DNA from: Hydractinia symbiolongicarpus
Lineage: Eukaryota; Cnidaria; Hydrozoa; Anthoathecata; Hydractiniidae
Assembly: GCF_029227915.1 (NCBI RefSeq)
Contig: NC_079889.1
Coordinates: 5,394,001-5,458,000 of the forward strand
DNA length: 64,000 bases
Direction of reading: 5' to 3'
Shown here piece by piece: positions 50,829 to 62,607 of this stretch; within the stretch, counting starts at the first letter, position 1, and each line of letters opens with the position of its first letter. Below the pieces are notes generated by a model, which saw only the letters and a list, made by a program, of their open reading frames with translations, searched no databases and had not been told where the DNA came from. The position numbers and the translations under genes are program-made.

Positions 50829-53800
50829 ATGACCGCACCAGAAAAATTGTTGATTGAAATCAAAAAATATATATAATAAAGAAGATTAATTTTAATTCAA
50901 ATACCGTAAAACAATTACACGTCATTGCGAAAACCCGTGGGCTTACGGGTTATTCAAAATTACGCAAAGCAGACCTTGTTGCTTTATTAGAGACGCAGTC
51001 TACCCCATTCGCACCACAAGCCATGGATATTTTTGAGAGTCATGAAATGGCAAAAACTCGACCAATTAAGAGGAACATCGAGCCACATGTACCCACGTTC
51101 GAGGAAATGAACGAGTTTGAACGCCAGGAGCTGAAGAGAACTCGTTCATTAGTTAATAGTAAGCTGCGAGAGTGGTCAGAGTGGCTACTATCACATGTAC
51201 CAGAGATTATCAAGGGACCAGTACGGGAAACCTTCAAATCAGTTAAAAATCGCATACTCTCTTTATATGATGGTGTCAAGAAGACCCTGGTTGTGAGGTT
51301 GAGGAAGAAGCAAAAGAGGATAATACTGAAGAGCAACCGAACCAAGATTTTACGCCTCAGGAGCATAAGCATGCATTACACAAAACATTCAAAAGTTATC
51401 GTATAGCTGGTATTGATGGAACAGATATTAATGGATACCTGGGCATGGTTTGATCAAATGTAAAAACACTCATTGAAAACCAAGTGGAAGACATGGGATC
51501 TGCGAAAATCCAGTGCTCCCTCTGGATCCTATGGAAAAAGTCAATCGATGGTACTAACGAGTTTATCGAAGTAGACAAGGTATTCCACAGCAATATGATA
51601 TCAATAATTTTAAGGAACCATTGTGGATGAATTGATGGAAACGATGTTTGCCCAAATCAAAACACATGTAGAAAATCCCGCATTACCCAAATCTGGGTTT
51701 AGCATCGGCCGCATCCTACATCTCGACGTGGACTTCCACAAGCTCAAGCTTACGAAAGGCTCCTCATACATTGAAGAACCAAAGTGGATAGCCACTAAGA
51801 AGGCTACTATTAATCCACAGAACAATGATGAAGAGTGTTTCAAGTGGAGTATCATAGCAGCGCTAAATCATGCGGCCTTATGCGGATCGATACAACTGGC
51901 AGAATATAGAGTTTCCAACATCCATCAAAGATATCGTCAAATTTGAAAAAAACAATCCCGACATTGCCGTGAACGTTCTGTATACAACAGGGAAGAGTTT
52001 TAATATCTTGCGGCGATCAACATTTAATGAAAGAGAGAAGCAGGCTAATCTGCTATTGCTTACCGATAATAAGAAAAATCATTATACAACCATCAAAAAT
52101 ATTTCGAGATTATTGAGTAGCGAGATATCGAAGAATCATGGGAAAATGCATTTTTGTCTGAGTTGCTTGCAGGGGTTTCAAACGATAGAATCTCGGGATA
52201 ACCACTGTACCTACTGCAAAGATAGCGAAGCGGTCAAAATCACGATGCCAAGTGAAAAGGAAAAGTGGCTTTACTACCAAGATGGCCACCAGCAATTCAA
52301 AGTCCCATTTGTTATATACGCAGACTTTGAAAGCTTGCTGATCCCGATGAAGGAGAATGCTCGGGATACCAAGACTAAGACGCTGAATAAGCATGTACCA
52401 TGCGGGTGGTGTACATACAGTACTTTTGCTTATGGTGAGATACCAGACCCTCTGTATAAGTGCAGATGTGAGGGATGCGTTGAATTATTCGTTCAGCACC
52501 TGGAAGACGAGGTAAAAAGGCTTTACTCGCTGTTTCCCCAGAAGCCTATGACGGAACTGACCGAAGAGCAGAAGAATTCATATGATGCTGCGGAGACCTG
52601 CCACATCTGTATAAAGCCGTTCAACAATGATCCGAATAATCGCAAAGTAAGGGACCACTGTCACTATTCAGGATTATACAGGGGTCCGGCCCATAACACA
52701 TGTAACCTCAAGTATAAGATACCAAATCATGTACCTGTCATATTCCACAACCTATCAGGGTACGACGCTCACTTGTTCATCCGTGAATTAGGGAAGAAGT
52801 ACGACACTCAGGATATAGGATGCATCGCCGAGAACACGGAAAAGTACATATCGTTTAATGTTAAAATCACCGTACCCATTGCAGGTATGGTGACAGTGAA
52901 TTTTATAAGAAGATCGACATCAGATTTATAGACAGCTGTCGATTCATGGCATCAAGCTTGGAAAAATTGGCAAGTAATCTCGTTGGTACAAACGCTGTGG
53001 GTATGAAATGTCAACAGTGAGCAGACACATGCTTGGAATTTAAGAACATTGATGATGAGTATGTAGCAAGATTTTGGTGCAAAAACTGTGACTCTAGTAC
53101 CACGAAGCAGTTAGACAAGGAGCAGGTAAAAGCAAACGCACCAGCCATGGGGTACTACTTTAGCAATGATGAGTTATTGCGGCTCATGCTTAGGAAAGGT
53201 ATATATCCTTACGAATACATGAATGATTGGCGACGATTCAAGGAGACGGAGCTACCTCCCAAGGAGGCTTTCTATAGAAAGCTGAACATGAAAGGGATCA
53301 GCGACAACGAGCTTTCGAAACGTGTGCCAGGAGAACTACAAGCTCGATCCTGCCTATTTCTACAGCGCACCCGGCTTAGCATGGAAAGCAGCACTCAAAT
53401 ACACAGAGATCAAGCTGGAGCTCCTAACGGATCCTGATAAATTATTGATGTTTAAACAAGGTATTAGGGGTGGTATAACCCAGGCTGTACACCGATATGC
53501 CAAGGCGAATAACAAATATATATGGGAGACCAATACGATCCTGATAAGGAGTCATCATACCTGCAGTACCTAGACGCCAACAACCTGTACGGGTGGGCAA
53601 TGCAACAGCCCCTTCCAACACATGGTTTCAAATGGATATCAAATGTAGAGATAATCAATGAAAAGAAGATCGAGAAACTGGTATCTGATAACAAGCATGG
53701 GTACCTCCTGTAGATAGATGTTGATTACCCGAAGGATTTACACGACAAGCACAACGAGCTGCCTTTCCTGCCGGAGCGAAAGGTGGTTCATAAGGTCGAG

Positions 53801-54789
53801 AAACTAATACCAAATCTCGAACATAAGCGGAAGTACGTAGTGCACATCGGGGCTCTACATCAAGCCCTAAAGCATGGCTTGGTATTAACTAAGGCGCACC
53901 GCGCTATTCAATTCAAACATAGTGCATGGCTTAAGCCATATATCGATCACAACACGAAGCTGAGAACGGCCGGCAAGAATGACTTTGAGAAGGATTTCTA
54001 TAAATTGATGAACCTCTCGGTCTTTGGAAAGACGATGGAAATTATACGGAATCATCGCAACATCAAGCTAGTCACGAATGAAGCTGCACATACGAAGCTG
54101 ACCATGCAACCAAATTTCAAGAGCGGCACTTGTTTTTGTAAGAATCTTATGGGTATTGAGATGGGTAGGACGGGTATTAAGAAGAATAAGCCAGTGTATA
54201 TTGGTCAAGCTATTTTAGATCTTCCAAAAACATCATGTATGAGTTCCACTACGACTACATGCAGCCAAAGTACGATAGCAAGCTCCAACTCTGTTACATG
54301 GACACGGAGTCGTTCGTATACCACAATCGAACCCATGAATTTTACAAGGACATTGCCGATGATGTGGAGGCACGTTTTGACACGAGTGCTTATGACAAGA
54401 ATGACAACAGACCCTTGCCCATCGGGAAGAACAAGAAGGTAGTAGGCCTTATGAAGGATGAACTTGGGGGCAAGCCTATGACGGAATTCATCACCTTGAG
54501 ACCGAAAGCTTATGCATACAAGAGCCTCACGAAAGACGGCGGCGATAGCAAGGCCAAGGGTGTGCAGAGAGCCGTGACCAAAAAATGTATCGCTTTCGAA
54601 GATTACCAACGATGTCTGAAGGAAGGTATCGATATTTCCGAGAGTTGGCGTTGTATACAGAATAAAGGGCATAATCTATATACTCAGGAAGTAAATAAAA
54701 TTGCTCTTAATAGAGCTGATGACAGAAGGATCGTTCAGGCGGATCAGATAACCACATTAGCCAGAGGTTATTACCGGTTGAAGAAATAA
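50829..54789 (+). pseudogene. Protein-primed type B DNA polymerase, multiply broken
   Basis: Would replicate the element from a terminal protein. In order: ATG at 50829; a SAP-like motif (GLTGYSKLRKADLVALL, about 50937-50990) after a first frame break; an N-terminal region with a TGA near 51450; a zinc finger CLSCLQGF...H-x2-C (about 52155-52220); an Exo I motif in YADFES (about 52317); an HNH/endonuclease VII-like insert CHIC...DHCHYSGLYRGPAH (about 52600-52695); Exo II in FHNLSGYDAH (about 52745); motif A in LDANNLYGWAM (about 53568-53600); a motif B equivalent in LMNLSVFGKTME (about 54005-54040); and motif C in CYMDTESF (about 54292-54315), where the second acidic residue is Glu. A short spacing near 53310-53325 suggests an internal deletion around Exo III. 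At least eight breaks were seen, including TAG at 53711. Confidence 0.85.
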
Positions 54790-54792
54790 AAA

Positions 54793-55379
54793 ATGGAGGA
54801 TATATTGCTACTGATTGCGATAGTTCTTCCGTATATATTGATACTTGCTTTCCTCTATCGATACCAACGTATAATAAATAGAATGTCTGAGCTAGCTGAT
54901 CTTTTTGATACACCAGCAGAAGCGCCTGAGCAACCTATGGATAAGCGCCAGATTCTCAAAGATGCTCGTAAATCGAAGCCCCATCTTTTACCGAAAAAAT
55001 GTAGCGATACGTTTTTGGACAAAGCATCACCCGATGTTCTCGAGGAAATACATGCTAATTTCGTTGAAAAGGAACTCCAGGAAAAGGGGGAAATCACAGC
55101 GGGAGCCATGCGTTTGGACTATATAGCAAAACCATTAGCAATTTTGTACCCATCGATGATGTAGAGGCTCTCCGTAATGATCTGGAAAATGATTTGGTCA
55201 TCCGCGAATCTATGACCGAGATTGGTCATAGATTAGACCAATTAGAACGCAGTATAGAGGCTCTTGATGAAGAGCTAAGGGATGCACTGGAGAGGGTAAG
55301 GTATCAGAGGAACACCATGTATTTTTTCGGATTCATGTCTGTCTTAATGATCACCCTGGTTGGGGCTATGTCATATTAA
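54793..55379 (+). pseudogene. Two-TM coiled-coil protein, one frameshift
   Basis: Starts at ATG 54793, three bases after the polymerase stop. An N-terminal membrane span (LLLIAIVLPYILILAFLY, residues about 5-22), then a charged region (KSKPHLLPKKCSDTF). The frame breaks near 55140 and continues in another frame (DDVEALRNDLENDL onward) to 55379, with a coiled coil (IGHRLDQLERSIEALDEEL) and a second hydrophobic segment (MYFFGFMSVLMITLVGAM) at the end. Read as one gene it would be about 195 codons. The family is not recognised. The position directly after the polymerase suggests co-transcription with it. Confidence 0.6.
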
Positions 55380-55386
55380 ATAAAAA

Positions 55387-56147
55387 ATGTCTTGTCTTGT
55401 TGAATTTAACAAATTGCCCGCTGGAGCCATCGAGACTTTATTCGATGCGCAAAATCAGCCTCTTTTTAAACGTGCAGATCTTGGAAGGTTCCTGGGTATT
55501 GCTAATATTGCAGAATCATATCGAGACATTCCAATCATTTCACGTAATGAAATAGGGTTAGTAAACCAACCCCTTGGCAAAGCAAAAAATCCTCATGATG
55601 CTTTCATTACATTGGATAGTGCTTTGGAGATTTGTGCACGTTCCAGAAAACCAGAGGCCGTTGAGATTATGAGATGGCTTGCGGTAAAGGGTATCGAAAA
55701 ATTACAAGAAACCATAGAAGAGCATCGTCAAGCTCTAGCAATACTCAACGATGATCTCCAGGAAAGAGGGAACCAGCTCTATCTCAGAACATTGGAAAAT
55801 GCGGAGCTTTGTGATAGATATGTTCCTACCGGCTCTCCCTATGATAATGTAATTTGCGTGATAGATAAAAATAACGCTAATGAATGTGGAAAAAAGGCCA
55901 ACATCCCCACTATATAATTCGTTGCCAACGTAGATCCTTAAATGATCAACTCCGCACCCTACGAGAGATGTATCCTAATATGATCGAGAGACATCCAATA
56001 TGTGACGATCCCAACGCCGTACATACATGGAATAGGTTCAGGGATGATAATCTCGGTAAAACGAATTCATGGCGAAATCATTTTACTTTACCAGATGATG
56101 CCACGCGCGAGTTATTCGAAGGGTTGTATGATATAGATATGGCATAA
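55387..56147 (+). pseudogene. BRO-N domain protein with C-terminal DUF3627-like region, one frameshift
   Basis: The BRO-N domain (about residues 5-105: FDAQNQPLFKRADLGRFLG, GKAKNPHDAFITLDSALEIC, EIMRWLAVKGIEKLQE) is a DNA-binding module of large DNA viruses and related elements (family knowledge). It is followed by a helical segment (LNDDLQERGNQLYLRTLENA). Near 55890 the frame shifts and the C-terminal part goes on to TAA at 56147 (YIIRCQRRSLNDQL, YPNMIERHPICDDPNAVHTW), resembling the cysteine-containing C-terminal domain seen with BRO-like proteins. The ATG at 55387 follows the previous stop closely. Probably a regulator or DNA-binding protein of the element. Confidence 0.75.
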
Positions 56148-56157
56148 TATGTATATG

Positions 56158-56182
56158 TTTTGTGTGTTATGAACACACAAAA
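56158..56182. terminator. Hairpin between convergent BRO and integrase genes
   Basis: TTTTGTGTGTT, loop ATG, then AACACACAAAA: a perfect 11-bp stem located in the gap between two converging reading frames, 11 bp from each end. It may serve as a bidirectional 3'-end signal. Confidence 0.45.
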
Positions 56183-56192
56183 TCGAGAAATA

Positions 56193-57203
56193 TTACCATT
56201 CTTTCACATAATCCGGGGGTAATTCTACATCCTCGGGAATCAATATTAATTCCGCTGATACGAAACTACGATTGGGACCTCCATCGAGATAATATATCAA
56301 CCTCATACCAGTTATGATCCGATCCAACCTGTATGTTTTCTTATTCCACCAAGCGTCAGTCGAGCGCCTTTTCGAATCCCCATGTTCCTCACCAGGTTGT
56401 ATTAGATACAAGTATAATCAATCGTCGGGTAGAGGTTTCTCATCGGGATATTCCCCACTTTTTGCAAGCGGTACTTCATCGAGTTTAATGGCCTTGCTTG
56501 GCTTCATGCCGATCATAGCCGTCTTTGTATTGTTCAATCTCTTGACGATGGTGTATAGGTGTTTGACCCATGTGGTACTAGTTTCATCAGTGACCAACTC
56601 TTGTGCGTCCTGAGATTTGAACAATCTCTCCGCAAGTACCTTGTTATACGACTCCACGAACGCCGTGAAAGTATGGTGATACTTAGTAGTAGCACGTTTT
56701 ATTTCGACACCCTTAGCCTCTAACAGGGTACTCACATTTGATTTAAATTCTGAGCCATTATCCACCTGGAAAATCTTTGAGTATCTGAGAGGTCCCGCTT
56801 TGTAAATGTCCTTGAGCATGTCAGCTACTTCACTGGCTTTCTTCGTTCTCAGGGGTCTTGCGACCTTATACCTCGAGGCAACATCGATGCCTGTGAGGAT
56901 ATACTTGTATGTATTACCATACAGCTTGTCATGGGGCATGTACAAGAGATCAAACTGGTGCATCTCATTGGGTCTCGTTATGGTGAAATGAGGGCAATTG
57001 ATCTTTTTCGGACCCTTGATATGTCTGAGCCAGAGCAACTGACGACATAGCCAATGTATGACTTTCTTTTTGGAAAGACTACTCTTCTCGCTGAGCAATT
57101 TGATGGCTTGACGTCCAGTCCATAGATGTTCTGGAGAATAGTAGATTTTACTCAATTTTTCAGATTCCTCTTCTGTGAGGATATGTGCTTTTGTTTTCGA
57201 CAT
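56193..57203 (-). pseudogene. Polinton integrase (D,D35E), one in-frame stop
   Basis: A retrovirus-like integrase that inserts the element. The start is taken as the ATG at 57203 (MSKTKAHILTEEE); the earlier ATG at 57221 lies inside the capsid gene. Catalytic residues: Asp in HQFDLLYMP, Asp in FQVDNGSEF and Glu in FVESYNK, with exactly 35 residues between the last two. An in-frame TGA at 56418-56420 cuts off the final part, which remains open to 56193 (AWWNKKTYRLDRIITG, AELILIPEDVELP), a chromo- or SH3-like C-terminal region. The frame is otherwise intact. It overlaps the 3' end of the capsid reading frame by about 40 bp on the same strand. Confidence 0.9.
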
Positions 57204-58765
57204 GTTTATTATACATATCAAAAAACGATTCCATCCATTTGTACGCTACGAAGCCGAGGAGGGCTAATGAGCCGAGAATGAACGTCAGCTCCCCGTCTTG
57301 TTGAGGCTTCGATGGGACATAAAAATCGGATAAGCGAGGAGCTTTCTCAATCGTTGCTATGAAATACTCCCGCATTTTTTCGTCCAATTCTTTGAGAGAT
57401 CTCCCTGCCTCCCGCTGTTCCTCCCGCCGTCGGTTATACCAATCAATCTTCGCTTGTCTATCGCGCACCCAAGCTGATTGGGCTGCTTTTAATTTCTCTA
57501 CCGCGATATCATGACGTCTCCGCTCCTGTTGCCCATGCCCAATGAGTTTACTAAATAGAAAATTAGAGCCACTAAATGCCGATGTATTAATCGCTTTTTT
57601 CGTCATATGCAGGGTTATACCATCCGATAATTTCTGCAGGGGGCGCCCACTACCATGTAGGCCCCGATCAGGTGTTGCCCTGAAATCAATGAATAGCGCA
57701 TAGCGCTCGGTGAAAAATTGACCTATGGTCACTTCACTATCATGGCATCCAAATAATTCAACGATCTGCTGCAAATGATCTCGAGGGAGCATAGCATGTG
57801 AATAGAGCTCATTGGGCTCACCTTCCACCGTGATAGAGATCTTCTCGATTTTGGGATTGTAGAATTGCTCATTGACACCCGCATAAGCCTTGGATACTCC
57901 AGGATCGACGGATAGTAGTAATATACCCACCAAGGATTTAGCAGGGGAATCGACTTGGAGATTATAGGATGTATCACTTTTCTTTATAGTCACAACCTTC
58001 GACCTTAGTATTCTTTCGTATCGTAGGGTGAGGCGGCTGTATCGCGACATCATATCGCTCGCCAGATCCTCATTTACTAATTTTTTAAACTCGAGCGAAA
58101 TGTTAGAGATTTTGTATGTAGCGTCAGCTGCCTTGGCTGCGGTTGAGCCCGCAGCTGGTGTACCGGCATACTTGATGACTTGATCGTATGAAGCGAAATG
58201 TAGAACGAACTGTAGCCTATCGTGGAGTCCATGTTGATAAAACGCGAGATCTCTCGTCAACTCCAACATTTTCCCGAGGGGGATACAAAAGGTGTTTCCG
58301 TATGCCGCGGCTATAGCACGCTCCTCATTTGTTTCTACATGGTTAGACGCTTTTACCTGTAAAGCGCGAATTGTCCCGTCATTTGGATTGATTCCCTCCA
58401 ACATCAGATTGTTCTCCCTATTAAATTTCGAAATCCAGAGATCACGGTAGACACTGAATACATTATAATCCGCAATATGCTGGACCTCATTCCCATTCAG
58501 CGTAATGCGAAGGTCCCTCACAAGGGCTTTTCCGATGTTGCTAACAATAGTACGCTTGGTATTCGTGCCGGTCAGTTCCATATCAAATAGTAGCCGGATA
58601 CTCCCAGGAAATATAACATCGTCCCGACCCATGTTTGGTATGTCCACGTGGAGATCCTCATCTGGTTGATTGTGGACGGTATATGACTCACCTTAACCCG
58701 CTGCCTTTGACAGCGAGCATAGTCTTGACTTCCTGATAAGGGTTTAGTCTTCCGAAAATATTCAT
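57160..58765 (-). pseudogene. Major capsid protein (double jelly-roll type), with fused C-terminal tail and one frameshift
   Basis: Main frame 58647-57160, opening with VDIPNMGRDDVIFPGSI and GTNTKRTIVSNIGKALV, the start of Polinton/adintovirus-type major capsid proteins (family knowledge). The frame has no ATG; a short frame with an ATG at 58765 (MNIFGRLNPYQEVKTMLAV) joins it through a frameshift near 58690 and is the likely true start. After LHMTKKAINTSAF (about residue 360) the sequence runs into a charged helical segment (ERRRHDIAVEKLKAAQSAW), then RLSDFYVPSKPQ and a hydrophobic segment (FILGSLALLGFVAYKW). This tail looks like a separate small protein of such elements joined in frame. Confidence 0.75.
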
Positions 58766-58794
58766 TTATTTAGGTATGCTGGTGGTGGAAATAA

Positions 58795-60066
58795 ATGCCT
58801 ATTAATCCAGGATATGAAGATGACTTTACGCCAGAGGAAGATAGTCAAGACGAACCCGAAGAGTTTAGTAGCGAGAGTGAGATCCTTCAACCCGAGGATA
58901 TTCCTGATACAAGCACTACGCCTTCACGAGGCGGCCTCACTAACACTATCACGGCAAGGCATAATTTGATAAGATCAAAAATTGATGACCTATATGAAGC
59001 CCTTGATGAGGAGCTAGGGCAACCGAATGCAAGGCATTACGATAGCTTTACAATAGAAGGTAATCAGCTTACCTACGATGGTGTAGAGCTCACGAAACAA
59101 AATGGTGAAATTAGGAAAGCTTCCGCGATAGTGAGAGATCTAGGCGCGGGACGATTGCGAGCCATGGGATTCCCCGAATATACTACACCACACAAAGGCA
59201 GTAAAAAGATGGCGCAGAACCTCGCGCTGGAGGTTGATGTTCTTGTTAAGAAGGGTGAGGAGACTTCGGTTAAAGAGGAGGGTGAGACTATTGAAATGCA
59301 AACAATTGATAGCATTCAAAATTTTGCTCGTGACGTAGAGGGTTATGTAGATACTTCGTTCGCAGGGATCGACGATGAGACCGAGGTTCCTGATATGAGA
59401 AAGTTAAAACTCGACATTGAAAACCTGCAGAAGACTACTAAGGAGGTGAAGGATAAACTTGTACAATATAATAGCGAGATAAATATGAGAGAGGGTAAGT
59501 TGAAAGAACTTAAAAAGCAGAAGCCCGGGGTACGAAGGCTTCAGGATATTGATGATCTTGAGAAGGAATTGAAGAAATTGAAGGAAGATAAGAATGATGA
59601 ACTGGGTAGGCACGGTCTTTCCTCCGAGGTTTTTAAGCAACTGAGGTCCAATAAATCCGAGCTGATGAAGATTGCAGGAGACGATCTATCCCTACGAGAA
59701 AAGCTCAGCATTCTATTCAAAGAGCAAGGGATAAATATAGCAAGCATCATGAGTGCCATTGGCTTGCTCGTGTCGACCTTGGTCCTAGCACTCACGGGTG
59801 GTGGGGCAGCAGGAACTGGAGGTAATACTACAGGCAAGGGGTTTGTTTAAAAGCAGCTGGAGAGACTAGGACGGTTCCTCGAATATTTGGCAGGCAAAGC
59901 AGGTGCTGCGTTACCAGGGATAATTGGTACGATCGTATCATTCTTCTTCCGAGTAGCAGCTAAAGTCGTGGAATTTGTAGCGAGACATTTGTACATGGCC
60001 CTAGCAGGAGCTGTAGGTATCGTTGTTGCCTATGCAGGTAACAGAAGGAGTGGGAACAGATCGTAG
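58795..60066 (+). pseudogene. Coiled-coil protein with C-terminal membrane segments, one in-frame stop
   Basis: ATG at 58795, divergent from the capsid gene with about 30 bp between starts. Acidic N-terminus (EEDSQDEPEEFSSESEI), a globular part (DSFTIEGNQLTYDGVEL, DLGAGRLRAMGFPEY), a long coiled coil (about residues 200-280, LKELKKQKPG...DLEKELKKLKEDK), and a hydrophobic, glycine-rich segment (SIMSAIGLLVSTLVLALTGG). TAA at 59848-59850 ends the first open part, but the same frame stays open to TAG at 60064-60066 and encodes two more hydrophobic stretches (GIIGTIVSFFFRVAA, MALAGAVGIVVAYAG). So the original product was about 423 residues. Likely a virion or membrane-associated protein; function unknown. 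Confidence 0.65.
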
Positions 60067-60113
60067 ATTATTCTGGTAAACCACCTAACTTACCAGATGA
60101 CAATCTTAATGTT

Positions 60114-61218
60114 TCATCCATATATAGGTGATAATAACAATATCCCCACAGTGATAACAATACCCTTGGTATCATCGTGTATCTCTGCTTCCGATGAGGC
60201 TGCTGAGGGATGTGGCACCTGGGAAATATGACGTTGATGCTTCCTTGGTATAGGCTTGGCAACAGCATGCGTTGATATTAGGATTAACACCAATCTTGAA
60301 ATGGTCCTGACTGATCAGGATCTTGTTGTTAAATCTAGCGACATTTCCGATCCTCAGTGACATATCGCTTGGGATCATGTAGACGCCATGGACAACACTA
60401 TAATCTTCCTTGGATCTTGCATATTTCGCAACATTCTCAAACTCCGCAATCTCTCTACCTGTATTTGTAGGTCTAATTACCAGCTGCTCAAAGGTCGTCA
60501 AGTAGAGTCGTTGAGCGTCGATCAATGAAGAATCATTCCCAATTACTCCTGATCTAGCCCCGGCTTGGCTCTCCAGAATCAAATACGCGTAATATCGTAC
60601 ACTTTGTGATAACTTTTCAATGCCACTACGTGTAAGACCCTGACTATTTTCGATGATCCACCTACTCCATGAATTTTCATTAAAATACGAAGGCCCACTG
60701 CTAGGAAAATCTTTACGTTTGGCTTGCCATGAACTAAAAATACTCTCATTTTTCCATTCTTGCTCATTTGGATATACTCCAAATTCACGTGCTAGTTGCA
60801 TGAATTTTTCCATATTGAATGGATTGTTCATGGAATTAAAGCGGGAGGAGGCAGGCAACGATACCTCCAATTCTTCGAGAATCTACCGGATCTGGAAGTA
60901 CACGTGGAATCGATAGACGGCACGCATAAAGGGCAAGAGCGAGTTTAGATGTTGCATCGATATCCCACAACCTGATGTCGAGCAAAAAACAGCGAAATTC
61001 AGCTGCGTAGACCAGAGGTTGAAAGGGTGATTGTTCCATCTATCAACCGGAGGATTACTGTGGAAAACATAGTCCACAAAGATATCGGGAAACCTTACTT
61101 TAAATGATGACCCTTTGGCATCTATAACGATATTCTGCACTATGAGATCAGAGCCCTTTAGCTGTTTCAGGTACCTGCCATGATTGTGGACATATTTTAC
61201 TTTAGGGGAATACTCATT
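60114..61218 (-). pseudogene. Unrecognised Polinton protein, three or more frame breaks
   Basis: Reads in pieces: an open frame from about 61218 (YVHNHGRYLKQLKGSDL) through 61140-61060 (NIVIDAKGSSFKVRFPDIFV), a second frame 61039-60890 (VYAAEFRCFLLDIRLWDIDA), and the long frame 60868-60172 (MEKFMQLAREFGVYPNEQEW, RYYAYLILESQAGARSGVIG). Near 60190 a further shift would lead to a hydrophobic C-terminus (GIVITVGILLLSPIY) ending at a TGA at 60114-60116. No ATG is visible at the start. It is divergently arranged with the minor capsid candidate. No family is recognised; a structural role is possible from its position between capsid-type genes. Confidence 0.5.
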
Positions 61219-61246
61219 AAATATCCATTGTTTTCTTTAAAGAAAC

Positions 61247-61929
61247 ATGAAGCAATTGTATATTACTGATATTAGTAAACCCACAATTTTTGAGGACTAC
61301 CTAGGGCAGGACACGAGGATCGCTCTAAAATCCATAAGTATTCGATATACATGGCTGAACCTCTACAGTGACAACGAATTTACTATCCGTAAGGTAGGGC
61401 CCGATCAGACAATTACTAGATTTGAAATAATGAATGGGATGTACAAGATTTAGCGAGTATCGTCAACAGTCAGGCAGGGGATAAGATTAAGCTGTTTGTC
61501 CTGAAAAATGGACTCTGTAGGCTCCGTGTTAATGACGGGTACACGGTGGTGATTCATCGACAACTGCAAGAGCTCTTGGGTCTACCCTACGATCCCAGTA
61601 AAAAATATTATATGAAGGATGACTACGATTCATTCTATAGGGCTGATATATACCAGCGACTTAGGCTTGTTTGCCCTCAGTTAGATGAGGATGTTTGCCT
61701 ACTGGATGGTAAAAAATCCAAGATACTGGCCATCCTACCAACCAAAGAGCTAAACGCATGGGGAGACATGTTGACGTGGACTTTTGATAGACCGATATAT
61801 CTCCCTTTGAAAGGTTCAACAGACAGACTGGAGTTTATGCTGACGGATGAATTTCACCACGATAAGAATGTTTCTTTCGTTGGAATTAACATGCATCTAA
61901 TGATAGAATTAATAGACAGATATTACTAA
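61247..61929 (+). pseudogene. Candidate minor capsid (penton-like) protein, one frameshift
   Basis: ATG at 61247 (MKQLYITDISKPTIF), with beta-rich sequence (TRIALKSISIRYTWLNLYSD). A frame break close to 61440 leads into a frame that stays open to TAA at 61927 and includes LPLKGSTDRLEFMLTDEFHH and FVGINMHLMIELIDRYY. About 227 codons in total. The size, the beta-strand-like alternation and the place in a Polinton fit the single-jelly-roll minor capsid protein, but I cannot confirm the fold by eye. The frame used by the track-independent reading between 61441 and 61546 is open with no ATG, which supports a frameshift over a second gene. Confidence 0.45.
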
Positions 61930-61957
61930 GCTATAGCCGAGCCTACCTTTTGCACCT

Positions 61958-62556
61958 ATGGAGGGGGAGGCCGATGAAAGTCAAGTGTATAGACTCAAAA
62001 GAATCGAAGAAGTGGAACAATAACTACGTAATGAGATTAAAGAGCGGGACAAACTCGCCAAAAAGTTCAAAATGCACGGTACGTGGGTTAGATACACCGA
62101 TCATGGTCTGCTGGCCGTAAGTGTCATTACTTCGGGGGTCGGCGTTGGAACTATGTTGTCCGAAATTGGTGTACCATTAGCCGTAGCCATGGGTGGCATC
62201 ACCATAGCTGTGGGATTGGGTCAAGCAGGACTGAAAAATGCTACTAAGAGGTTAGATGTCAAAAGCAAGAAGCACGAGGGTATAAGGTTGCTGGCGGAGA
62301 CCAAACTTAACTCCGTTATCGACCTTATCAGTAGAGCTGTGGAAAATGGGGTTATTAGTGATTATGAATTTAGCTTAATTAAGCAGGAAAAGCAACGCTC
62401 TATGCTGCTCAAGGAGCAAATATGTCAGAAACCAGAAAAATCGTAGAGTCGCTTAATGAACGAGAGAGAAAGCAGCTAGTTGAGAAGGGACGCGAGGAGG
62501 GCAAACAGGCATTTATGAAAAAACTTCATTCTGTTCAACATGTAAGCGGTATCTAG
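61958..62556 (+). pseudogene. Membrane protein with two hydrophobic segments, one stop and one frameshift
   Basis: ATG at 61958 (MEGEADESQVYRLKRIEE). An in-frame TAA at 62021-62023 is followed by continuing open frame to 62446: two hydrophobic stretches (GLLAVSVITSGVGVGTML and GVPLAVAMGGITIAVGLG), then a helical region (KHEGIRLLAETKLNSVIDLI, GVISDYEFSLIKQEKQ). Near 62420 a shift adds a basic tail in another frame (ESLNERERKQLVEKGREEG), ending in TAG at 62554-62556. Proteins of this layout accompany Polintons in several invertebrates to my recollection, but I know of no assigned function. Confidence 0.55.
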
Positions 62557-62578
62557 ACGAACCGCCAGCGTATTCATA

Positions 62579-62607
62579 ATCTAATGTATATTAACAATAC
62601 ATTAGAT
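62579..62607. terminator. Hairpin between convergent genes
   Basis: ATCTAATGTAT, 7-nt loop, then ATACATTAGAT: an 11-bp perfect stem where a plus gene ending at 62556 meets a minus gene ending at 62602. Same arrangement as the hairpin at 56158. Confidence 0.45.

Noticed and set aside
54205-54672. 155-codon minus ORF within the polymerase
   Set aside because: Antisense shadow of the polymerase reading frames.
57729-57977. Minus ORF in another frame of the capsid gene
   Set aside because: Shadow frame; the main capsid frame is open throughout.
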